64,000 nt of DNA from assembly GCA_050951845.1 (NCBI GenBank), contig JBMNJV010000001.1:620001-684000 (forward strand), read 5' to 3'. Each line of letters begins with the position of its first letter. The stretch's first letter is position 1. The notes beneath the pieces are model-generated. The model was not told the DNA's origin and did no database searches. It saw nothing but the letters and a program-made list of their open reading frames with translations. Of this stretch, positions 43,947 through 51,342 are shown piece by piece. Both the position numbers and the translations under genes were made by a program. Origin of the DNA: UBA5436 sp050951845. GTDB taxonomy: Bacteria > Bacillota > Clostridia > Saccharofermentanales > DTU023.

Positions 43947-44822
43947 TTAATTGCTGGGATTTCTATAATCAAGGTTTTTGATTATAGCACCAGAGTTATC
44001 AGCTATTCTTTCAAATCCTATTGGCATTGAGAACACTGGTGTTTTCCCGCTTATACCAATAGTTATTGAAGTTGGTCCTATTCCAATTTTTGTATGAAAA
44101 TATTGAGCAACAATAGTACCAATGCCTTTTTCTTCAATAGGTTTTTTTAACAAAAAAGATAGTCCCGTAAAGCAAGGAGTATGTTGAGAACTTAAGTCAT
44201 AAGCTGCTACAATAGCGGATTTAGGAACATGTTCTTGTATAATAGCCGGATATTCTTCTGGTAAAGGCAAGGAGACATAGGTATCTGAAACAGAACCATC
44301 TTCTCCAACAAGGTAATGCTTATAGAAATTTCCTACATTAACAGAATCTCCGTCAACATAGAATTCATCAGACCACGCTAAAGACATATAATCTGTAAGT
44401 CGCCAGAAAGGCTCTTCGCCCTCTAACCAGATTCCCATAATAGATACATGAAAGATTTTATCTGTTTCACTATCAGGCAGTCGTTGTACATATACTCTCA
44501 ATTCCAGTTGTGATTCAGGGATAATTCCGAAAGGTGTGATGCCATTTGTATCTGTTGCTTCAACGTTTATTATTTGTTTATCGACAGAGATAAGAACCCC
44601 ATCCGGATGTAAGAAATCTAACATTTCAGGAGATAAATCCGTAATATCCGAAATGTCTAAGTCGTCAGAAATTTTTAAGGGATTTTCATGAATTGAAATT
44701 GCATGAAAATCATTTAAGACAGCATCATCAGATTCTATCGTTGATGCACCTACAGATGTAAGCGGTGTAATTATAAGCAATAAAAAGGTTGATAAAGTTA
44801 AAATTATTTTAAATAATTTCAT
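43947..44822 (-). CDS. Secreted protein, unknown
   Basis: The 291-aa protein has a clear signal peptide (LFKIILTLSTFLLLIITPLTSVGAS) without a lipobox or sorting signal. The mature part is beta-rich and acidic at its start (ESDDAVLNDFHAISIHENP), with ELRVYVQRLPDSETDKIFHV and a single Cys late in the chain. No family is recognised. It belongs to the surface/secreted cargo group of the ICE. Confidence 0.6.
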   Translation of the reverse strand: MKLFKIILTLSTFLLLIITPLTSVGASTIESDDAVLNDFHAISIHENPLKISDDLDISDITDLSPEMLDFLHPDGVLISVDKQIINVEATDTNGITPFGIIPESQLELRVYVQRLPDSETDKIFHVSIMGIWLEGEEPFWRLTDYMSLAWSDEFYVDGDSVNVGNFYKHYLVGEDGSVSDTYVSLPLPEEYPAIIQEHVPKSAIVAAYDLSSQHTPCFTGLSFLLKKPIEEKGIGTIVAQYFHTKIGIGPTSITIGISGKTPVFSMPIGFERIADNSGAIIKNLDYRNPSN

Positions 44823-45020
44823 GTAAACTCTCTTTCTTTGTTGTATACATTAGTTTCTACCGCCCACACCATAACAAATACAATATGACTTAGCAAATAA
44901 GTCCTTATTGACTTGCTTTTTTAAAAAAACGTCACTATTTTTTCTATTTCAGATTATTTTGTTGTTGCTTTTAACAGATCTTGTTTAGAATCTTATAATA
45001 ATATTATTGACAAAATAGCC

Positions 45021-45048
45021 CTCCCGAATATTGTACGAAATTCGGGAG
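45021..45048. repeat. CTCCCGAAT palindrome downstream of the AbiE pair
   Basis: CTCCCGAAT-N10-ATTCGGGAG is nearly identical to the palindrome upstream of the operon at 46676-46703. It may act as terminator of the toxin gene, with a moderate T-run (GCTATTTTG) on the minus strand. Confidence 0.75.
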
Positions 45049-45051
45049 ACT

Positions 45052-46056
45052 TTAATTATTTAATTTACTTGCTAATTCTTTTTCTATTTCTTTTATATTT
45101 TTCATTAGTTCTTCGAAATCAGGATATTCTCCATAGATCATCTCCCGCATATCCTCGTAATCTTTTTGAATTTCATCAAACCTATACTGATCGGGAATCA
45201 GTTTTAAATTGCCATTTAAAACATCTTCATATTTTGCCCAGTTACAAGGATAAAATTTCATTTTAAACTTAGTTACTTGTTCCAAAAGATCTTTATCTTT
45301 TAATGCGAAATTTTTGACTTCTGAATTTGCTATTTTATATAAGTCATAATAGTGCCTTGCATATCTACGAGGCATTCGCTTGTTTTCAGATCTATTAGCT
45401 TCTTGGTGAAGTATAGTTGCTTTTTCCCAAAAGGTTCTCTGCGGTGATACAGTTCTTATTTTTGTTTTTTCTTTAAAAACGTTCGGATAATATTCTCCTA
45501 TATATGGTTCAATTTCTACTTCCATTGCAGGTGTCCAGGCAGCAAGACTTCCAATTTCTAATTTAATGTTTTGGGTTAAATAGGGAGAAGAGAAGATTTT
45601 CGGATATTCAAATTGAATACTCTGTGGTTCTTGTTCATTTATAAAAAACTCAAAACTTAAATGTAGCTTTTCTCTAAAATCTCTATCCATATCTTTTATC
45701 AATTGATTTTGAAGAAAGTCTTCCGTTTTTTGATTTACTTCCTTATTGAATTTATCTTGCTGAGTATTTGACCTTTTGTCCCAAGGTTCATTTTTCTCAT
45801 ATCCTAAAACTCGCCAATCCAGTATAAGATCAATATCTTCTGAAAATCTTTCAATTAGGCGAAAACACTTCGAAAGAGAAGTTCCACCTTTAAATGTAAA
45901 AGCGTCTTTCCATTTACTTTCATTAAAGAGATAATCTAAAACAACACAAACCCAATAATCCTTTTCTACAACAGCTTGAGATATACTCATTTTTGTAGCT
46001 GTATTTATAATTAATATTTCTAAATCTTCTTTCGATTCTATTAAAAATTTATTCAT
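45052..46056 (-). CDS. abiEii: AbiEii-type nucleotidyltransferase toxin
   Basis: The protein has about 334 residues. The nucleotidyltransferase motif is FTFKGGTSLSKCF followed by SEDIDLIL, and later motifs are RTFWEKATILHQEA and RYARHYYDLYKI. These are the family signatures of AbiEii/AbiGii toxins, which modify tRNA acceptor ends or similar targets and stop growth, for example upon phage infection. The start ATG 46056 follows GAGGACG and overlaps the antitoxin stop by 8 bp. It gives element stability and possibly phage defence. Confidence 0.88.
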   Translation of the reverse strand: MNKFLIESKEDLEILIINTATKMSISQAVVEKDYWVCVVLDYLFNESKWKDAFTFKGGTSLSKCFRLIERFSEDIDLILDWRVLGYEKNEPWDKRSNTQQDKFNKEVNQKTEDFLQNQLIKDMDRDFREKLHLSFEFFINEQEPQSIQFEYPKIFSSPYLTQNIKLEIGSLAAWTPAMEVEIEPYIGEYYPNVFKEKTKIRTVSPQRTFWEKATILHQEANRSENKRMPRRYARHYYDLYKIANSEVKNFALKDKDLLEQVTKFKMKFYPCNWAKYEDVLNGNLKLIPDQYRFDEIQKDYEDMREMIYGEYPDFEELMKNIKEIEKELASKLNN

Positions 46057-46660
46057 TTTCGTCCTCACAAATTACTCTTATAACTTCATAAATCCATGCA
46101 GTTGTGGAAGTTGCTTCTCTAAGTAGGTTTTCTTTATCCTCTTTTGATAAATTTTGTTTTATTTTCCGAATATCATCTTCGGTAATTTCGTCTTTACCCA
46201 ATGCTTTTATAGCCTGAATAACAGTAGCTGTCTTCAAACTCATATTAGCAATTTCGCTTGGTTTTACCTTTTTAAATTCGATCTTATTATTGCCAATTTC
46301 ATATTCAATATATCTGCCACTTGAAATAAATGTCCACTTACTCGGAACTTGTGTAGATAATCCTAAAAGGTTGAGAGCGGTACTATTATATGGAGCAATA
46401 TCCCAATTGTATTTTCGTGCAATAGCAATCGCCAATTCATACATTGAGGGTTCTTCATATTCGCCAATTAATTCACTATATCTCGGACGATAATAAAATC
46501 CATTGATGATTCGTTTAATTTTGTTTTCTTTTACCAACTGATTTAATGTTCTGCGAACAGTTTCATTGCTTGCTATATCTAAAAAATCATTAGAGATAAA
46601 GACTTTGCCTTTATCCATATCATCAATTCGATTTTTAATTTGATTAATATAAGTAGCCAC
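46049..46660 (-). CDS. abiEi: AbiEi-like antitoxin (DUF6088)
   Basis: The 203-aa protein has an N-terminal winged helix (KVFISNDFLDIASNETVRRTL, ENKIKRIINGFYYRP) and a C-terminal part of the DUF6088/AbiEi type (APYNSTALNLLGLSTQVPSK). The start is GTG at 46660 with AAGGTGG in front. AbiEi antitoxins repress their own operon by binding inverted repeats, and a 28-bp palindrome sits 16 bp upstream. The arrangement antitoxin-toxin with overlap is standard for type IV AbiE systems. Confidence 0.87.
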   Translation of the reverse strand: MATYINQIKNRIDDMDKGKVFISNDFLDIASNETVRRTLNQLVKENKIKRIINGFYYRPRYSELIGEYEEPSMYELAIAIARKYNWDIAPYNSTALNLLGLSTQVPSKWTFISSGRYIEYEIGNNKIEFKKVKPSEIANMSLKTATVIQAIKALGKDEITEDDIRKIKQNLSKEDKENLLREATSTTAWIYEVIRVICEDENE

Positions 46661-46675
46661 TATTTCACCACCTTT

Positions 46676-46703
46676 CTCCCGAATATTGTATCATATTCGG
46701 GAG
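46676..46703. promoter_or_regulatory. Palindromic operator of the AbiE operon
   Basis: CTCCCGAAT-N10-ATTCGGGAG lies just before the antitoxin ribosome site, in the place where AbiEi-type antitoxins bind. Only about four central bases differ from the copy at 45021-45048. Confidence 0.7.
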
Positions 46704-46832
46704 GATTTGTGTTTTAAGTGTATTTTCATGAAATATAGCTTTCTTCTTTTTAAGATTTGGTAATTCAAACAATTTACACAGTTTATTAATCCGAAGAAAT
46801 TTATCTTGTTTAATTAGACTCCAAATTTTTAA

Positions 46833-47123
46833 TCAAAAACTTTCTATAGGAATTTCTTCTCCGTTATCTAATTGAATTCCCATTTCTATTTGTTCATGAT
46901 CGTATATTTGTCCTGAGGAGAGAACCAAAACTGTTAACTTCCCATTCAAGATATGCCACAAACAATTTTCAGGATTACCGTTAATTACAAAAACGCTTTC
47001 ATTTACGATATTACTTTCCATTAATTCCATAATATTATTGTCTGTTATTTCAATAACATTTTCTAAAGCTCTTTGTTTTATGAGATGCTTAGCTATTTTT
47101 CTGTATCCTTCAATATGTTTCAT
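46833..47123 (-). CDS. Unknown small protein, 96 aa
   Basis: The protein starts MKHIEGYRKIAKHLIKQRAL, and its second half (NCLWHILNGKLTVLVLSSGQIYD) looks like a small beta domain. It has no signal peptide or membrane segment. It lies alone between hairpins, with GGAG as ribosome site. Family and role are unknown. Confidence 0.55.
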   Translation of the reverse strand: MKHIEGYRKIAKHLIKQRALENVIEITDNNIMELMESNIVNESVFVINGNPENCLWHILNGKLTVLVLSSGQIYDHEQIEMGIQLDNGEEIPIESF

Positions 47124-47168
47124 TATGTTTGTTCTCCTTATAGAAATCTTCGTAGTCTTAAAATGGAG

Positions 47169-47204
47169 TGGGGAGAAGAGAAACAGGCAGTAACCTTCTC
47201 CCCA
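47169..47204 (-). terminator. Hairpin between the 47325 gene and the 46833 gene
   Basis: Perfect 10-bp arms TGGGGAGAAG / CTTCTCCCCA are followed on the minus strand by CTCCATTTTA. It lies directly before the ribosome site of the next gene. Confidence 0.6.
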
Positions 47205-47284
47205 ATATGACTAATTTCGATAGTAGTTATGAAAATTATGATGATTTAAGAAATTAATTTAGAATCTATTCCTTATGAATTAAA

Positions 47285-47324
47285 TTAGTGAAGCACTTCA
47301 CTAATTGTTTAAGTTCTTCACTAA
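47285..47324. repeat. TTAGTGAAG-CA-CTTCACTAA palindrome and half copy
   Basis: A perfect 9-bp-arm palindrome occupies 47285-47304, followed by a half copy (TTCTTCACTAA) that runs into the stop codon of the 47325 gene. It has the same core as copies at 12954, 13004 and 20617. Confidence 0.8.
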
Positions 47325-48230
47325 TTATTTAAGCCAATATATTAAATATTTGACCTCACCATTATTCAGAAGTCCTCTTGAAATGATATATCCAGATACA
47401 TCAAGTTCTTTTGCTTTACCAGGCAATTCGTCTTTTGCATAATCTTCTGCCTCATCTCTTACATCAAAGGATTTAAGATCTACACTTATTATTCTAATAT
47501 TAGAATGTGCATATGAAGCAGGATAAGTATCCGGTAATTCTTCAATTTCAATTTGTGGAGCTTGATTTAATTGCTCATGCTTTATTCTCAATTGATTTAG
47601 TTTAATAATCCAATCTTCTGAAAATTCAAAGTCAGATCTATTTAATACATTCTCCATTCTGATTAAGAAGGTCGGAATTAAAGGAGAATTTATCTGCACT
47701 GTCTCAGAACAAAATTTTATTTCCAAAATTGATCCGTTAAAATCAATATCTTCTAATGATTCAAGGAGAAAAACAGAAGAATTGTTATCACTGTTTTCGT
47801 CATAATTGGTTTTCTTAAAACATATATTAGAAATTCCGTCACTATGCTCAGCATAGATTTCTCCTTCCTCAATTATTATTAATATTTCTGTTTTGACTGA
47901 TTTCGTTGTGGTGTCTGTGATGATTAATTCACTGTCTGTTAATTCGGTTTTTTCGGTTTTTTCTGTTTCAAATTCATCTTTTTTCAGCTCAGATTTTTTT
48001 GTGGTTTCTATATTTTTTTCTGTAGTTAAGACTTTACTTACAGTAGATTCAGAAGCTTTATAATATTGCGACTCTGAAATCTTATGTTCTGCTTGTGGGT
48101 TTTCAATTTTGGGCTTTTTTAAGATATAGAATAAAATTACTACAACAGAGATTAAAAACAGAATAAAAACAGCAATAATAATTTTCTGTTTAAACGATAG
48201 GGAATAACCCTTGCTCTGCAGTCTACTCAA
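47325..48230 (-). CDS. Membrane-anchored protein next to parB, unknown
   Basis: The 301-aa protein has one membrane segment near residues 14-38 (IIIAVFILFLISVVVILFYI). A Thr/Lys/Glu-rich linker follows, and then an extracytoplasmic domain of about 190 residues containing DFEFSEDWIIKLNQLRIK. The last 55 residues (IRIISVDLKSFDVRDEAED, YIISRGLLNNGEVKYLIYW) recall a SPOR-like fold, but this is a weak guess. It overlaps parB by 8 bp, so it is coupled to the partition genes. Confidence 0.55.
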   Translation of the reverse strand: MSRLQSKGYSLSFKQKIIIAVFILFLISVVVILFYILKKPKIENPQAEHKISESQYYKASESTVSKVLTTEKNIETTKKSELKKDEFETEKTEKTELTDSELIITDTTTKSVKTEILIIIEEGEIYAEHSDGISNICFKKTNYDENSDNNSSVFLLESLEDIDFNGSILEIKFCSETVQINSPLIPTFLIRMENVLNRSDFEFSEDWIIKLNQLRIKHEQLNQAPQIEIEELPDTYPASYAHSNIRIISVDLKSFDVRDEAEDYAKDELPGKAKELDVSGYIISRGLLNNGEVKYLIYWLK

Positions 48231-49155
48231 TTAGTTCACTTCCTTCTATTATTTTTTTAATATCAAGAATCATACTTAATTCTTTTTCACCCAAAACATA
48301 CTTTTTATTTGCAGCAGTTGTAATATTTTTTATTATTTCAGATAAGAAATTAATCAACTTCAATTTACTGTTACTACAAGCATCATCTTTTGATTTAATG
48401 TTACTGTTTGTATCATTATGCAAATGATTATTACTAGATGTAGCACTATCTAAGCTAACGTTACTCTTTGTAGCATTTATCAAAGACTTTTTTGGATTAT
48501 CTGCTTTTTTTATCTTTCGTCTATCCTTGATGATTCTTTTTGCATCATTGATGTTAATAACTCCCTTTGCAAAATCTTCTTTTTCTTTATCACTAAGATT
48601 TTTATTAATATTCTGATAATCTGCGATGCTTCTTTCAGATAATCCGGTTGCTTCACTGAGCATTTGTCTTGTGGTGACACCTTTGAACTGTTCGATGTTG
48701 TCCCATTTTTTTTGTTTTAGTAATGGTTCAAGCATTTCTATTTCTTTTGCTCTTTCGGCAGGTGTTCTTTCTCTTACCAGCAAATTAGTTGTGATCAGCG
48801 ATATTTGAAGATCGATATCATCAACATTATCTCTGTTTGCAACTATACAAGGACACATTTCAATTTTTTCAATAGTAGCTGCCATATGTCGTCTATGACC
48901 TGCGACAATTTCAAATTTACTGTAGTAAGTGTTATGTGGCACAACTAATAACGGCTGTAGTATTCCTTCACGTTTTACAGATTCTCTAAGTAAAACAAAA
49001 TCTTTATTCAGTTCAACATTGTTGTAGATTTCTTTATTAATTTCGGAAGGAATAATATCTATAGTTCTTAAATAAACTAATTGGTTCTGTTTAACTTTTT
49101 CATCAGAATTCTTCTTGAATCTTGCAACAGCACTTGAGATTTTATTAACATTCAT
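48223..49155 (-). CDS. parB: ParB-like partition protein with decapeptide repeats
   Basis: The 310-aa protein has an N-terminal ParB/Spo0J domain with LVVPHNTYYSKFEIVAGHRRH and TTNLLVRERTPAERAKEI. The HTH segment is EATGLSERSIADYQNI. After a basic stretch comes a tract of four decapeptides (pattern ATKSNVSLDS / DTNSNIKSKD) near residues 222-262, then a short C-terminal helical part. It would bind centromere sites and work with ParA, whose gene ends 3 bp upstream, to segregate the excised element. Confidence 0.87.
   Translation of the reverse strand: MNVNKISSAVARFKKNSDEKVKQNQLVYLRTIDIIPSEINKEIYNNVELNKDFVLLRESVKREGILQPLLVVPHNTYYSKFEIVAGHRRHMAATIEKIEMCPCIVANRDNVDDIDLQISLITTNLLVRERTPAERAKEIEMLEPLLKQKKWDNIEQFKGVTTRQMLSEATGLSERSIADYQNINKNLSDKEKEDFAKGVININDAKRIIKDRRKIKKADNPKKSLINATKSNVSLDSATSSNNHLHNDTNSNIKSKDDACSNSKLKLINFLSEIIKNITTAANKKYVLGEKELSMILDIKKIIEGSELIE
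48370..48489. repeat. 30-bp repeat, 4 units, inside parB
   Basis: GTTACT or ATTACT starts recur exactly every 30 bp at 48370, 48400, 48430 and 48460, each followed by a GTATCATTA-like segment. The unit is the same as in the peptidoglycan hydrolase gene (15912-16001). Confidence 0.82.
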
Positions 49156-49158
49156 ACA

Positions 49159-49956
49159 TTAAACCCCCAAGAACTCTGATATTTCTTCTGCTAAACGGAT
49201 ATAATCTATTGCTACGATATTATCCGGATATAACTCAGCAATAGGCTTCTTGGCAGTTACGGATTTTTCGACAAAAGTCGATTGTCTTATTACGGTTTCA
49301 AAAACTGGTTCTCCTAACTCAAGTAACTGATTATAGATATATTTATGTATTTGCAATCTACTATCCGAAATAGTAAGTAATGCACCAAGTAATTTTGCAT
49401 CATTAGACACACCGGAAGCTCTTATTTTATCAAGTGCTTCCAATACTGAAATATAGCCTTCTAGGGCGAACTCTCCTGCTTTAATTGGTACGATAACATT
49501 AGTCGCAACTGTTAAAGCATTGGCTGTTATCTCTTGTAGTTGGGGAGGACAATCTATTAATATATAATCATAGTTATTCTCCCGGATATAATTCATATCC
49601 AAAGCCCTTTTCAGAAACAATTGCGGTGGCATTAAGCTTTCAGCTCTCATAATGGCATTCGCTATATTAAATTTTTCGGAACAAGGAATTAGATATAAAC
49701 CGGTATAGTCTGTTTCTCTAATGATTTCACTCATATTGATATTATTAAACATAAGATCACCGATTTGATATCGGCTAAGATTATATTGGTCAAGGTATTG
49801 AGTGGTATTGCTCTGTTGATCAAGATCTATTATTAATACTTTTTTACCGATTTTAGATAGAGAATATCCAAGGTTAACCGCTGTTGTAGTCTTGCCAACA
49901 CCGCCCTTATTATTCACAATTGCGATTATTTCAATATTATTCATTTTATTAGTCAT
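49159..49956 (-). CDS. parA: ParA-family partition ATPase
   Basis: The 265-aa protein has the deviant Walker A motif NNKGGVGKTTTAVNLGYSLS at residues 12-31, DLDQQSNTT after it and Walker B YDYILIDCPPQL. It pairs with ParB for segregation and may also influence conjugation. It is the first gene transcribed after the integrase and is preceded by a hairpin-T-run and an AAGGAG ribosome site. Confidence 0.93.
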   Translation of the reverse strand: MTNKMNNIEIIAIVNNKGGVGKTTTAVNLGYSLSKIGKKVLIIDLDQQSNTTQYLDQYNLSRYQIGDLMFNNINMSEIIRETDYTGLYLIPCSEKFNIANAIMRAESLMPPQLFLKRALDMNYIRENNYDYILIDCPPQLQEITANALTVATNVIVPIKAGEFALEGYISVLEALDKIRASGVSNDAKLLGALLTISDSRLQIHKYIYNQLLELGEPVFETVIRQSTFVEKSVTAKKPIAELYPDNIVAIDYIRLAEEISEFLGV

Positions 49957-49972
49957 ATAATTCTCCTTTTTT

Positions 49973-49996
49973 AAAAAAAGACCGCCTAAGCGGTCT
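49973..49996 (-). terminator. Terminator-like hairpin between integrase and parA
   Basis: Arms AGACCGC / GCGGTCT with loop CTAA and a long T-run on the minus strand. The stem-loop is identical to that at 32926-32943 although the surrounding genes are unrelated. Confidence 0.85.
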
Positions 49997-50024
49997 AAAA
50001 TTAAATATCTATATTAAGTTAATA

Positions 50025-50963
50025 CTATTTTAAACAACGTTCGTACTGTTCATTCATCCAGCTCAACAGTTGTTCATTATTCTTTGGTCTCATGTGCCCA
50101 TACATATCAACAGTGACTGAAGTTTTAGAATGTCCAAGTCTTTTCGATATTGCAACGATATTTACCTTGCTTTCTAAACATAATAGGGCGTGTGAGTGCC
50201 TAAGATCATGTACTCTTATTTGCTTTACTTTTGCTTTTCGCTCACCTTCTCTCATAGCATCTTCTAATTTTCGCTTTGACCAAGTAATTATCAAGTCTGT
50301 TTTTCTAAAAATTTTTTTGTTTTTCTTTTTATACTCTTTAAAATCAACTAAAATATCAACAAGAAACTGTGGTAAAGATACAGTTCTATACGAATCTACA
50401 TTTTTAAGTGTTCCTAAATAATAACTTCTATTTGTTCGGACGTATGCTTTATTAACTTCAAGCAATCCTGCGTTACGATCGAAATCTACCCAAGTAAGAC
50501 CATACAATTCACTTTTTCGTAATCCTGTCCAAAACAAGATATATAAAGCAACCTTATACTCATAATTGGATACATTTCGAATTACTTTCGAAAATTCTTC
50601 TACTGACCAAAATTTCATTTCTTGACATGTTTTTTTATGACCAATAGCTCCTGCTTGTTTACAGGGATTATGCCCTATTTCAAACCTTGATTCACAAAAA
50701 AGAAAAACCGATGATAAATAGGAGTGGATTACTCTAGTCCTTGATGGACTTAAATTTTTTCTCAAGATAATTCCTTGCCACTGCTCAACATCAGCACACT
50801 TTATACTTAATATTGTTTTATTTTTGAAATAGGGAAGTATATGATGCTTAAATACCACATCTCTCATACGAATTGAGGAATCTTTCATCTTAGGGTTACG
50901 ACAGTAACAGTAATAACGATAAATCTCAGCAAAAGTTGACTTCGACGCTTCTTTAATATTCAT
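50025..50963 (-). CDS. int: Tyrosine integrase of the ICE
   Basis: The 312-aa protein has an N-terminal SAM-like core-binding domain (residues about 8-105). The catalytic residues are visible: Arg in WTGLRKSELYGL near 148, His-x-x-Arg in VHDLRHSHALL near 254, His in LGHSKTSVTVDMYGH and the following Tyr nucleophile near 286. It lacks the extra N-terminal arm-binding domain of Tn916 Int that would be expected at about 400 residues. It transcribes away from the tRNA attachment site, with 88-bp repeats between. It catalyses integration and excision at the tRNA 3' end. Confidence 0.93.
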   Translation of the reverse strand: MNIKEASKSTFAEIYRYYCYCRNPKMKDSSIRMRDVVFKHHILPYFKNKTILSIKCADVEQWQGIILRKNLSPSRTRVIHSYLSSVFLFCESRFEIGHNPCKQAGAIGHKKTCQEMKFWSVEEFSKVIRNVSNYEYKVALYILFWTGLRKSELYGLTWVDFDRNAGLLEVNKAYVRTNRSYYLGTLKNVDSYRTVSLPQFLVDILVDFKEYKKKNKKIFRKTDLIITWSKRKLEDAMREGERKAKVKQIRVHDLRHSHALLCLESKVNIVAISKRLGHSKTSVTVDMYGHMRPKNNEQLLSWMNEQYERCLK

Positions 50964-51008
50964 TTTTATCTCCTTTCAATGTAATAATGAATATATTTTT
51001 AAAGAGAC

Positions 51009-51204
51009 CTCGATATAAATCAAGAATATCAATTTTTAAGATTTACAATTAAATAATGTTGTTGGGATTCAACTAATAATTATTTTTTAAAGAAATCTCG
51101 ATATAAATCAAGAATATTATTTTTTAAGATTTACAATTAAGTAATGTTGTTGGGATTTAACTAATAATTATTTTTTTAATAAATCTCGATATAAATCAAG
51201 AATT
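51009..51204. repeat. 88-bp tandem repeats between int and attachment site
   Basis: The core CTCGATATAAATCAAGAAT starts at 51009, 51097 and 51185, spaced exactly 88 bp. Two units are complete and the third is partial. They lie upstream of the int start and next to the attachment site, so they may be arm-type binding sites for Int or Xis, or promoter control sites. Confidence 0.85.
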
Positions 51205-51237
51205 TCCATTTAAGAGATTTATTAAAACTCTTGTTTA

Positions 51238-51262
51238 GGTTCAAAACCCGTCATCTCCACCA
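51238..51262 (+). other. ICE attachment site: 3' end of a tRNA gene (probably tRNA-Tyr)
   Basis: GGTTCAAAACCCGT supplies the T-loop and 3' T-stem, CATCTCC the 3' acceptor strand, A the discriminator, and CCA follows. The sequence to the left cannot pair to make the rest of a tRNA, so this is a detached 3' end. The implied 5' acceptor GGAGATG and discriminator A fit bacterial tRNA-Tyr. Tyrosine integrases often recombine in this part of tRNA genes, leaving such a fragment at one element end. Confidence 0.75.
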
Positions 51263-51267
51263 AATTT

Positions 51268-51342
51268 GCCTGAGTGGCTCAGGGGTAGAGCAATTCACTC
51301 GTAATGAATCGGTCGCGGGTTCGATTCCCGCCTCAGGCTCCA
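51268..51342 (+). tRNA. tRNA-Thr (anticodon CGT)
   Basis: The cloverleaf is complete: acceptor GCCTGAG/CTCAGGC, D-arm GCTC...GAGC, anticodon arm ATTCA-CTCGTAA-TGAAT with anticodon CGT, T-arm GCGGG-TTCGATT-CCCGC, discriminator T and encoded CCA. It lies 5 bp after the tRNA-Tyr fragment, so the two were neighbours in one tRNA operon before insertion. Confidence 0.95.

Noticed and set aside
48370..48489. Regular 30-bp period considered as a CRISPR array
   Set aside because: The units are contiguous, without unique spacers, lie in an open reading frame, and no cas genes are near. The 88-bp and 92-bp arrays were rejected as CRISPR for the same reasons.
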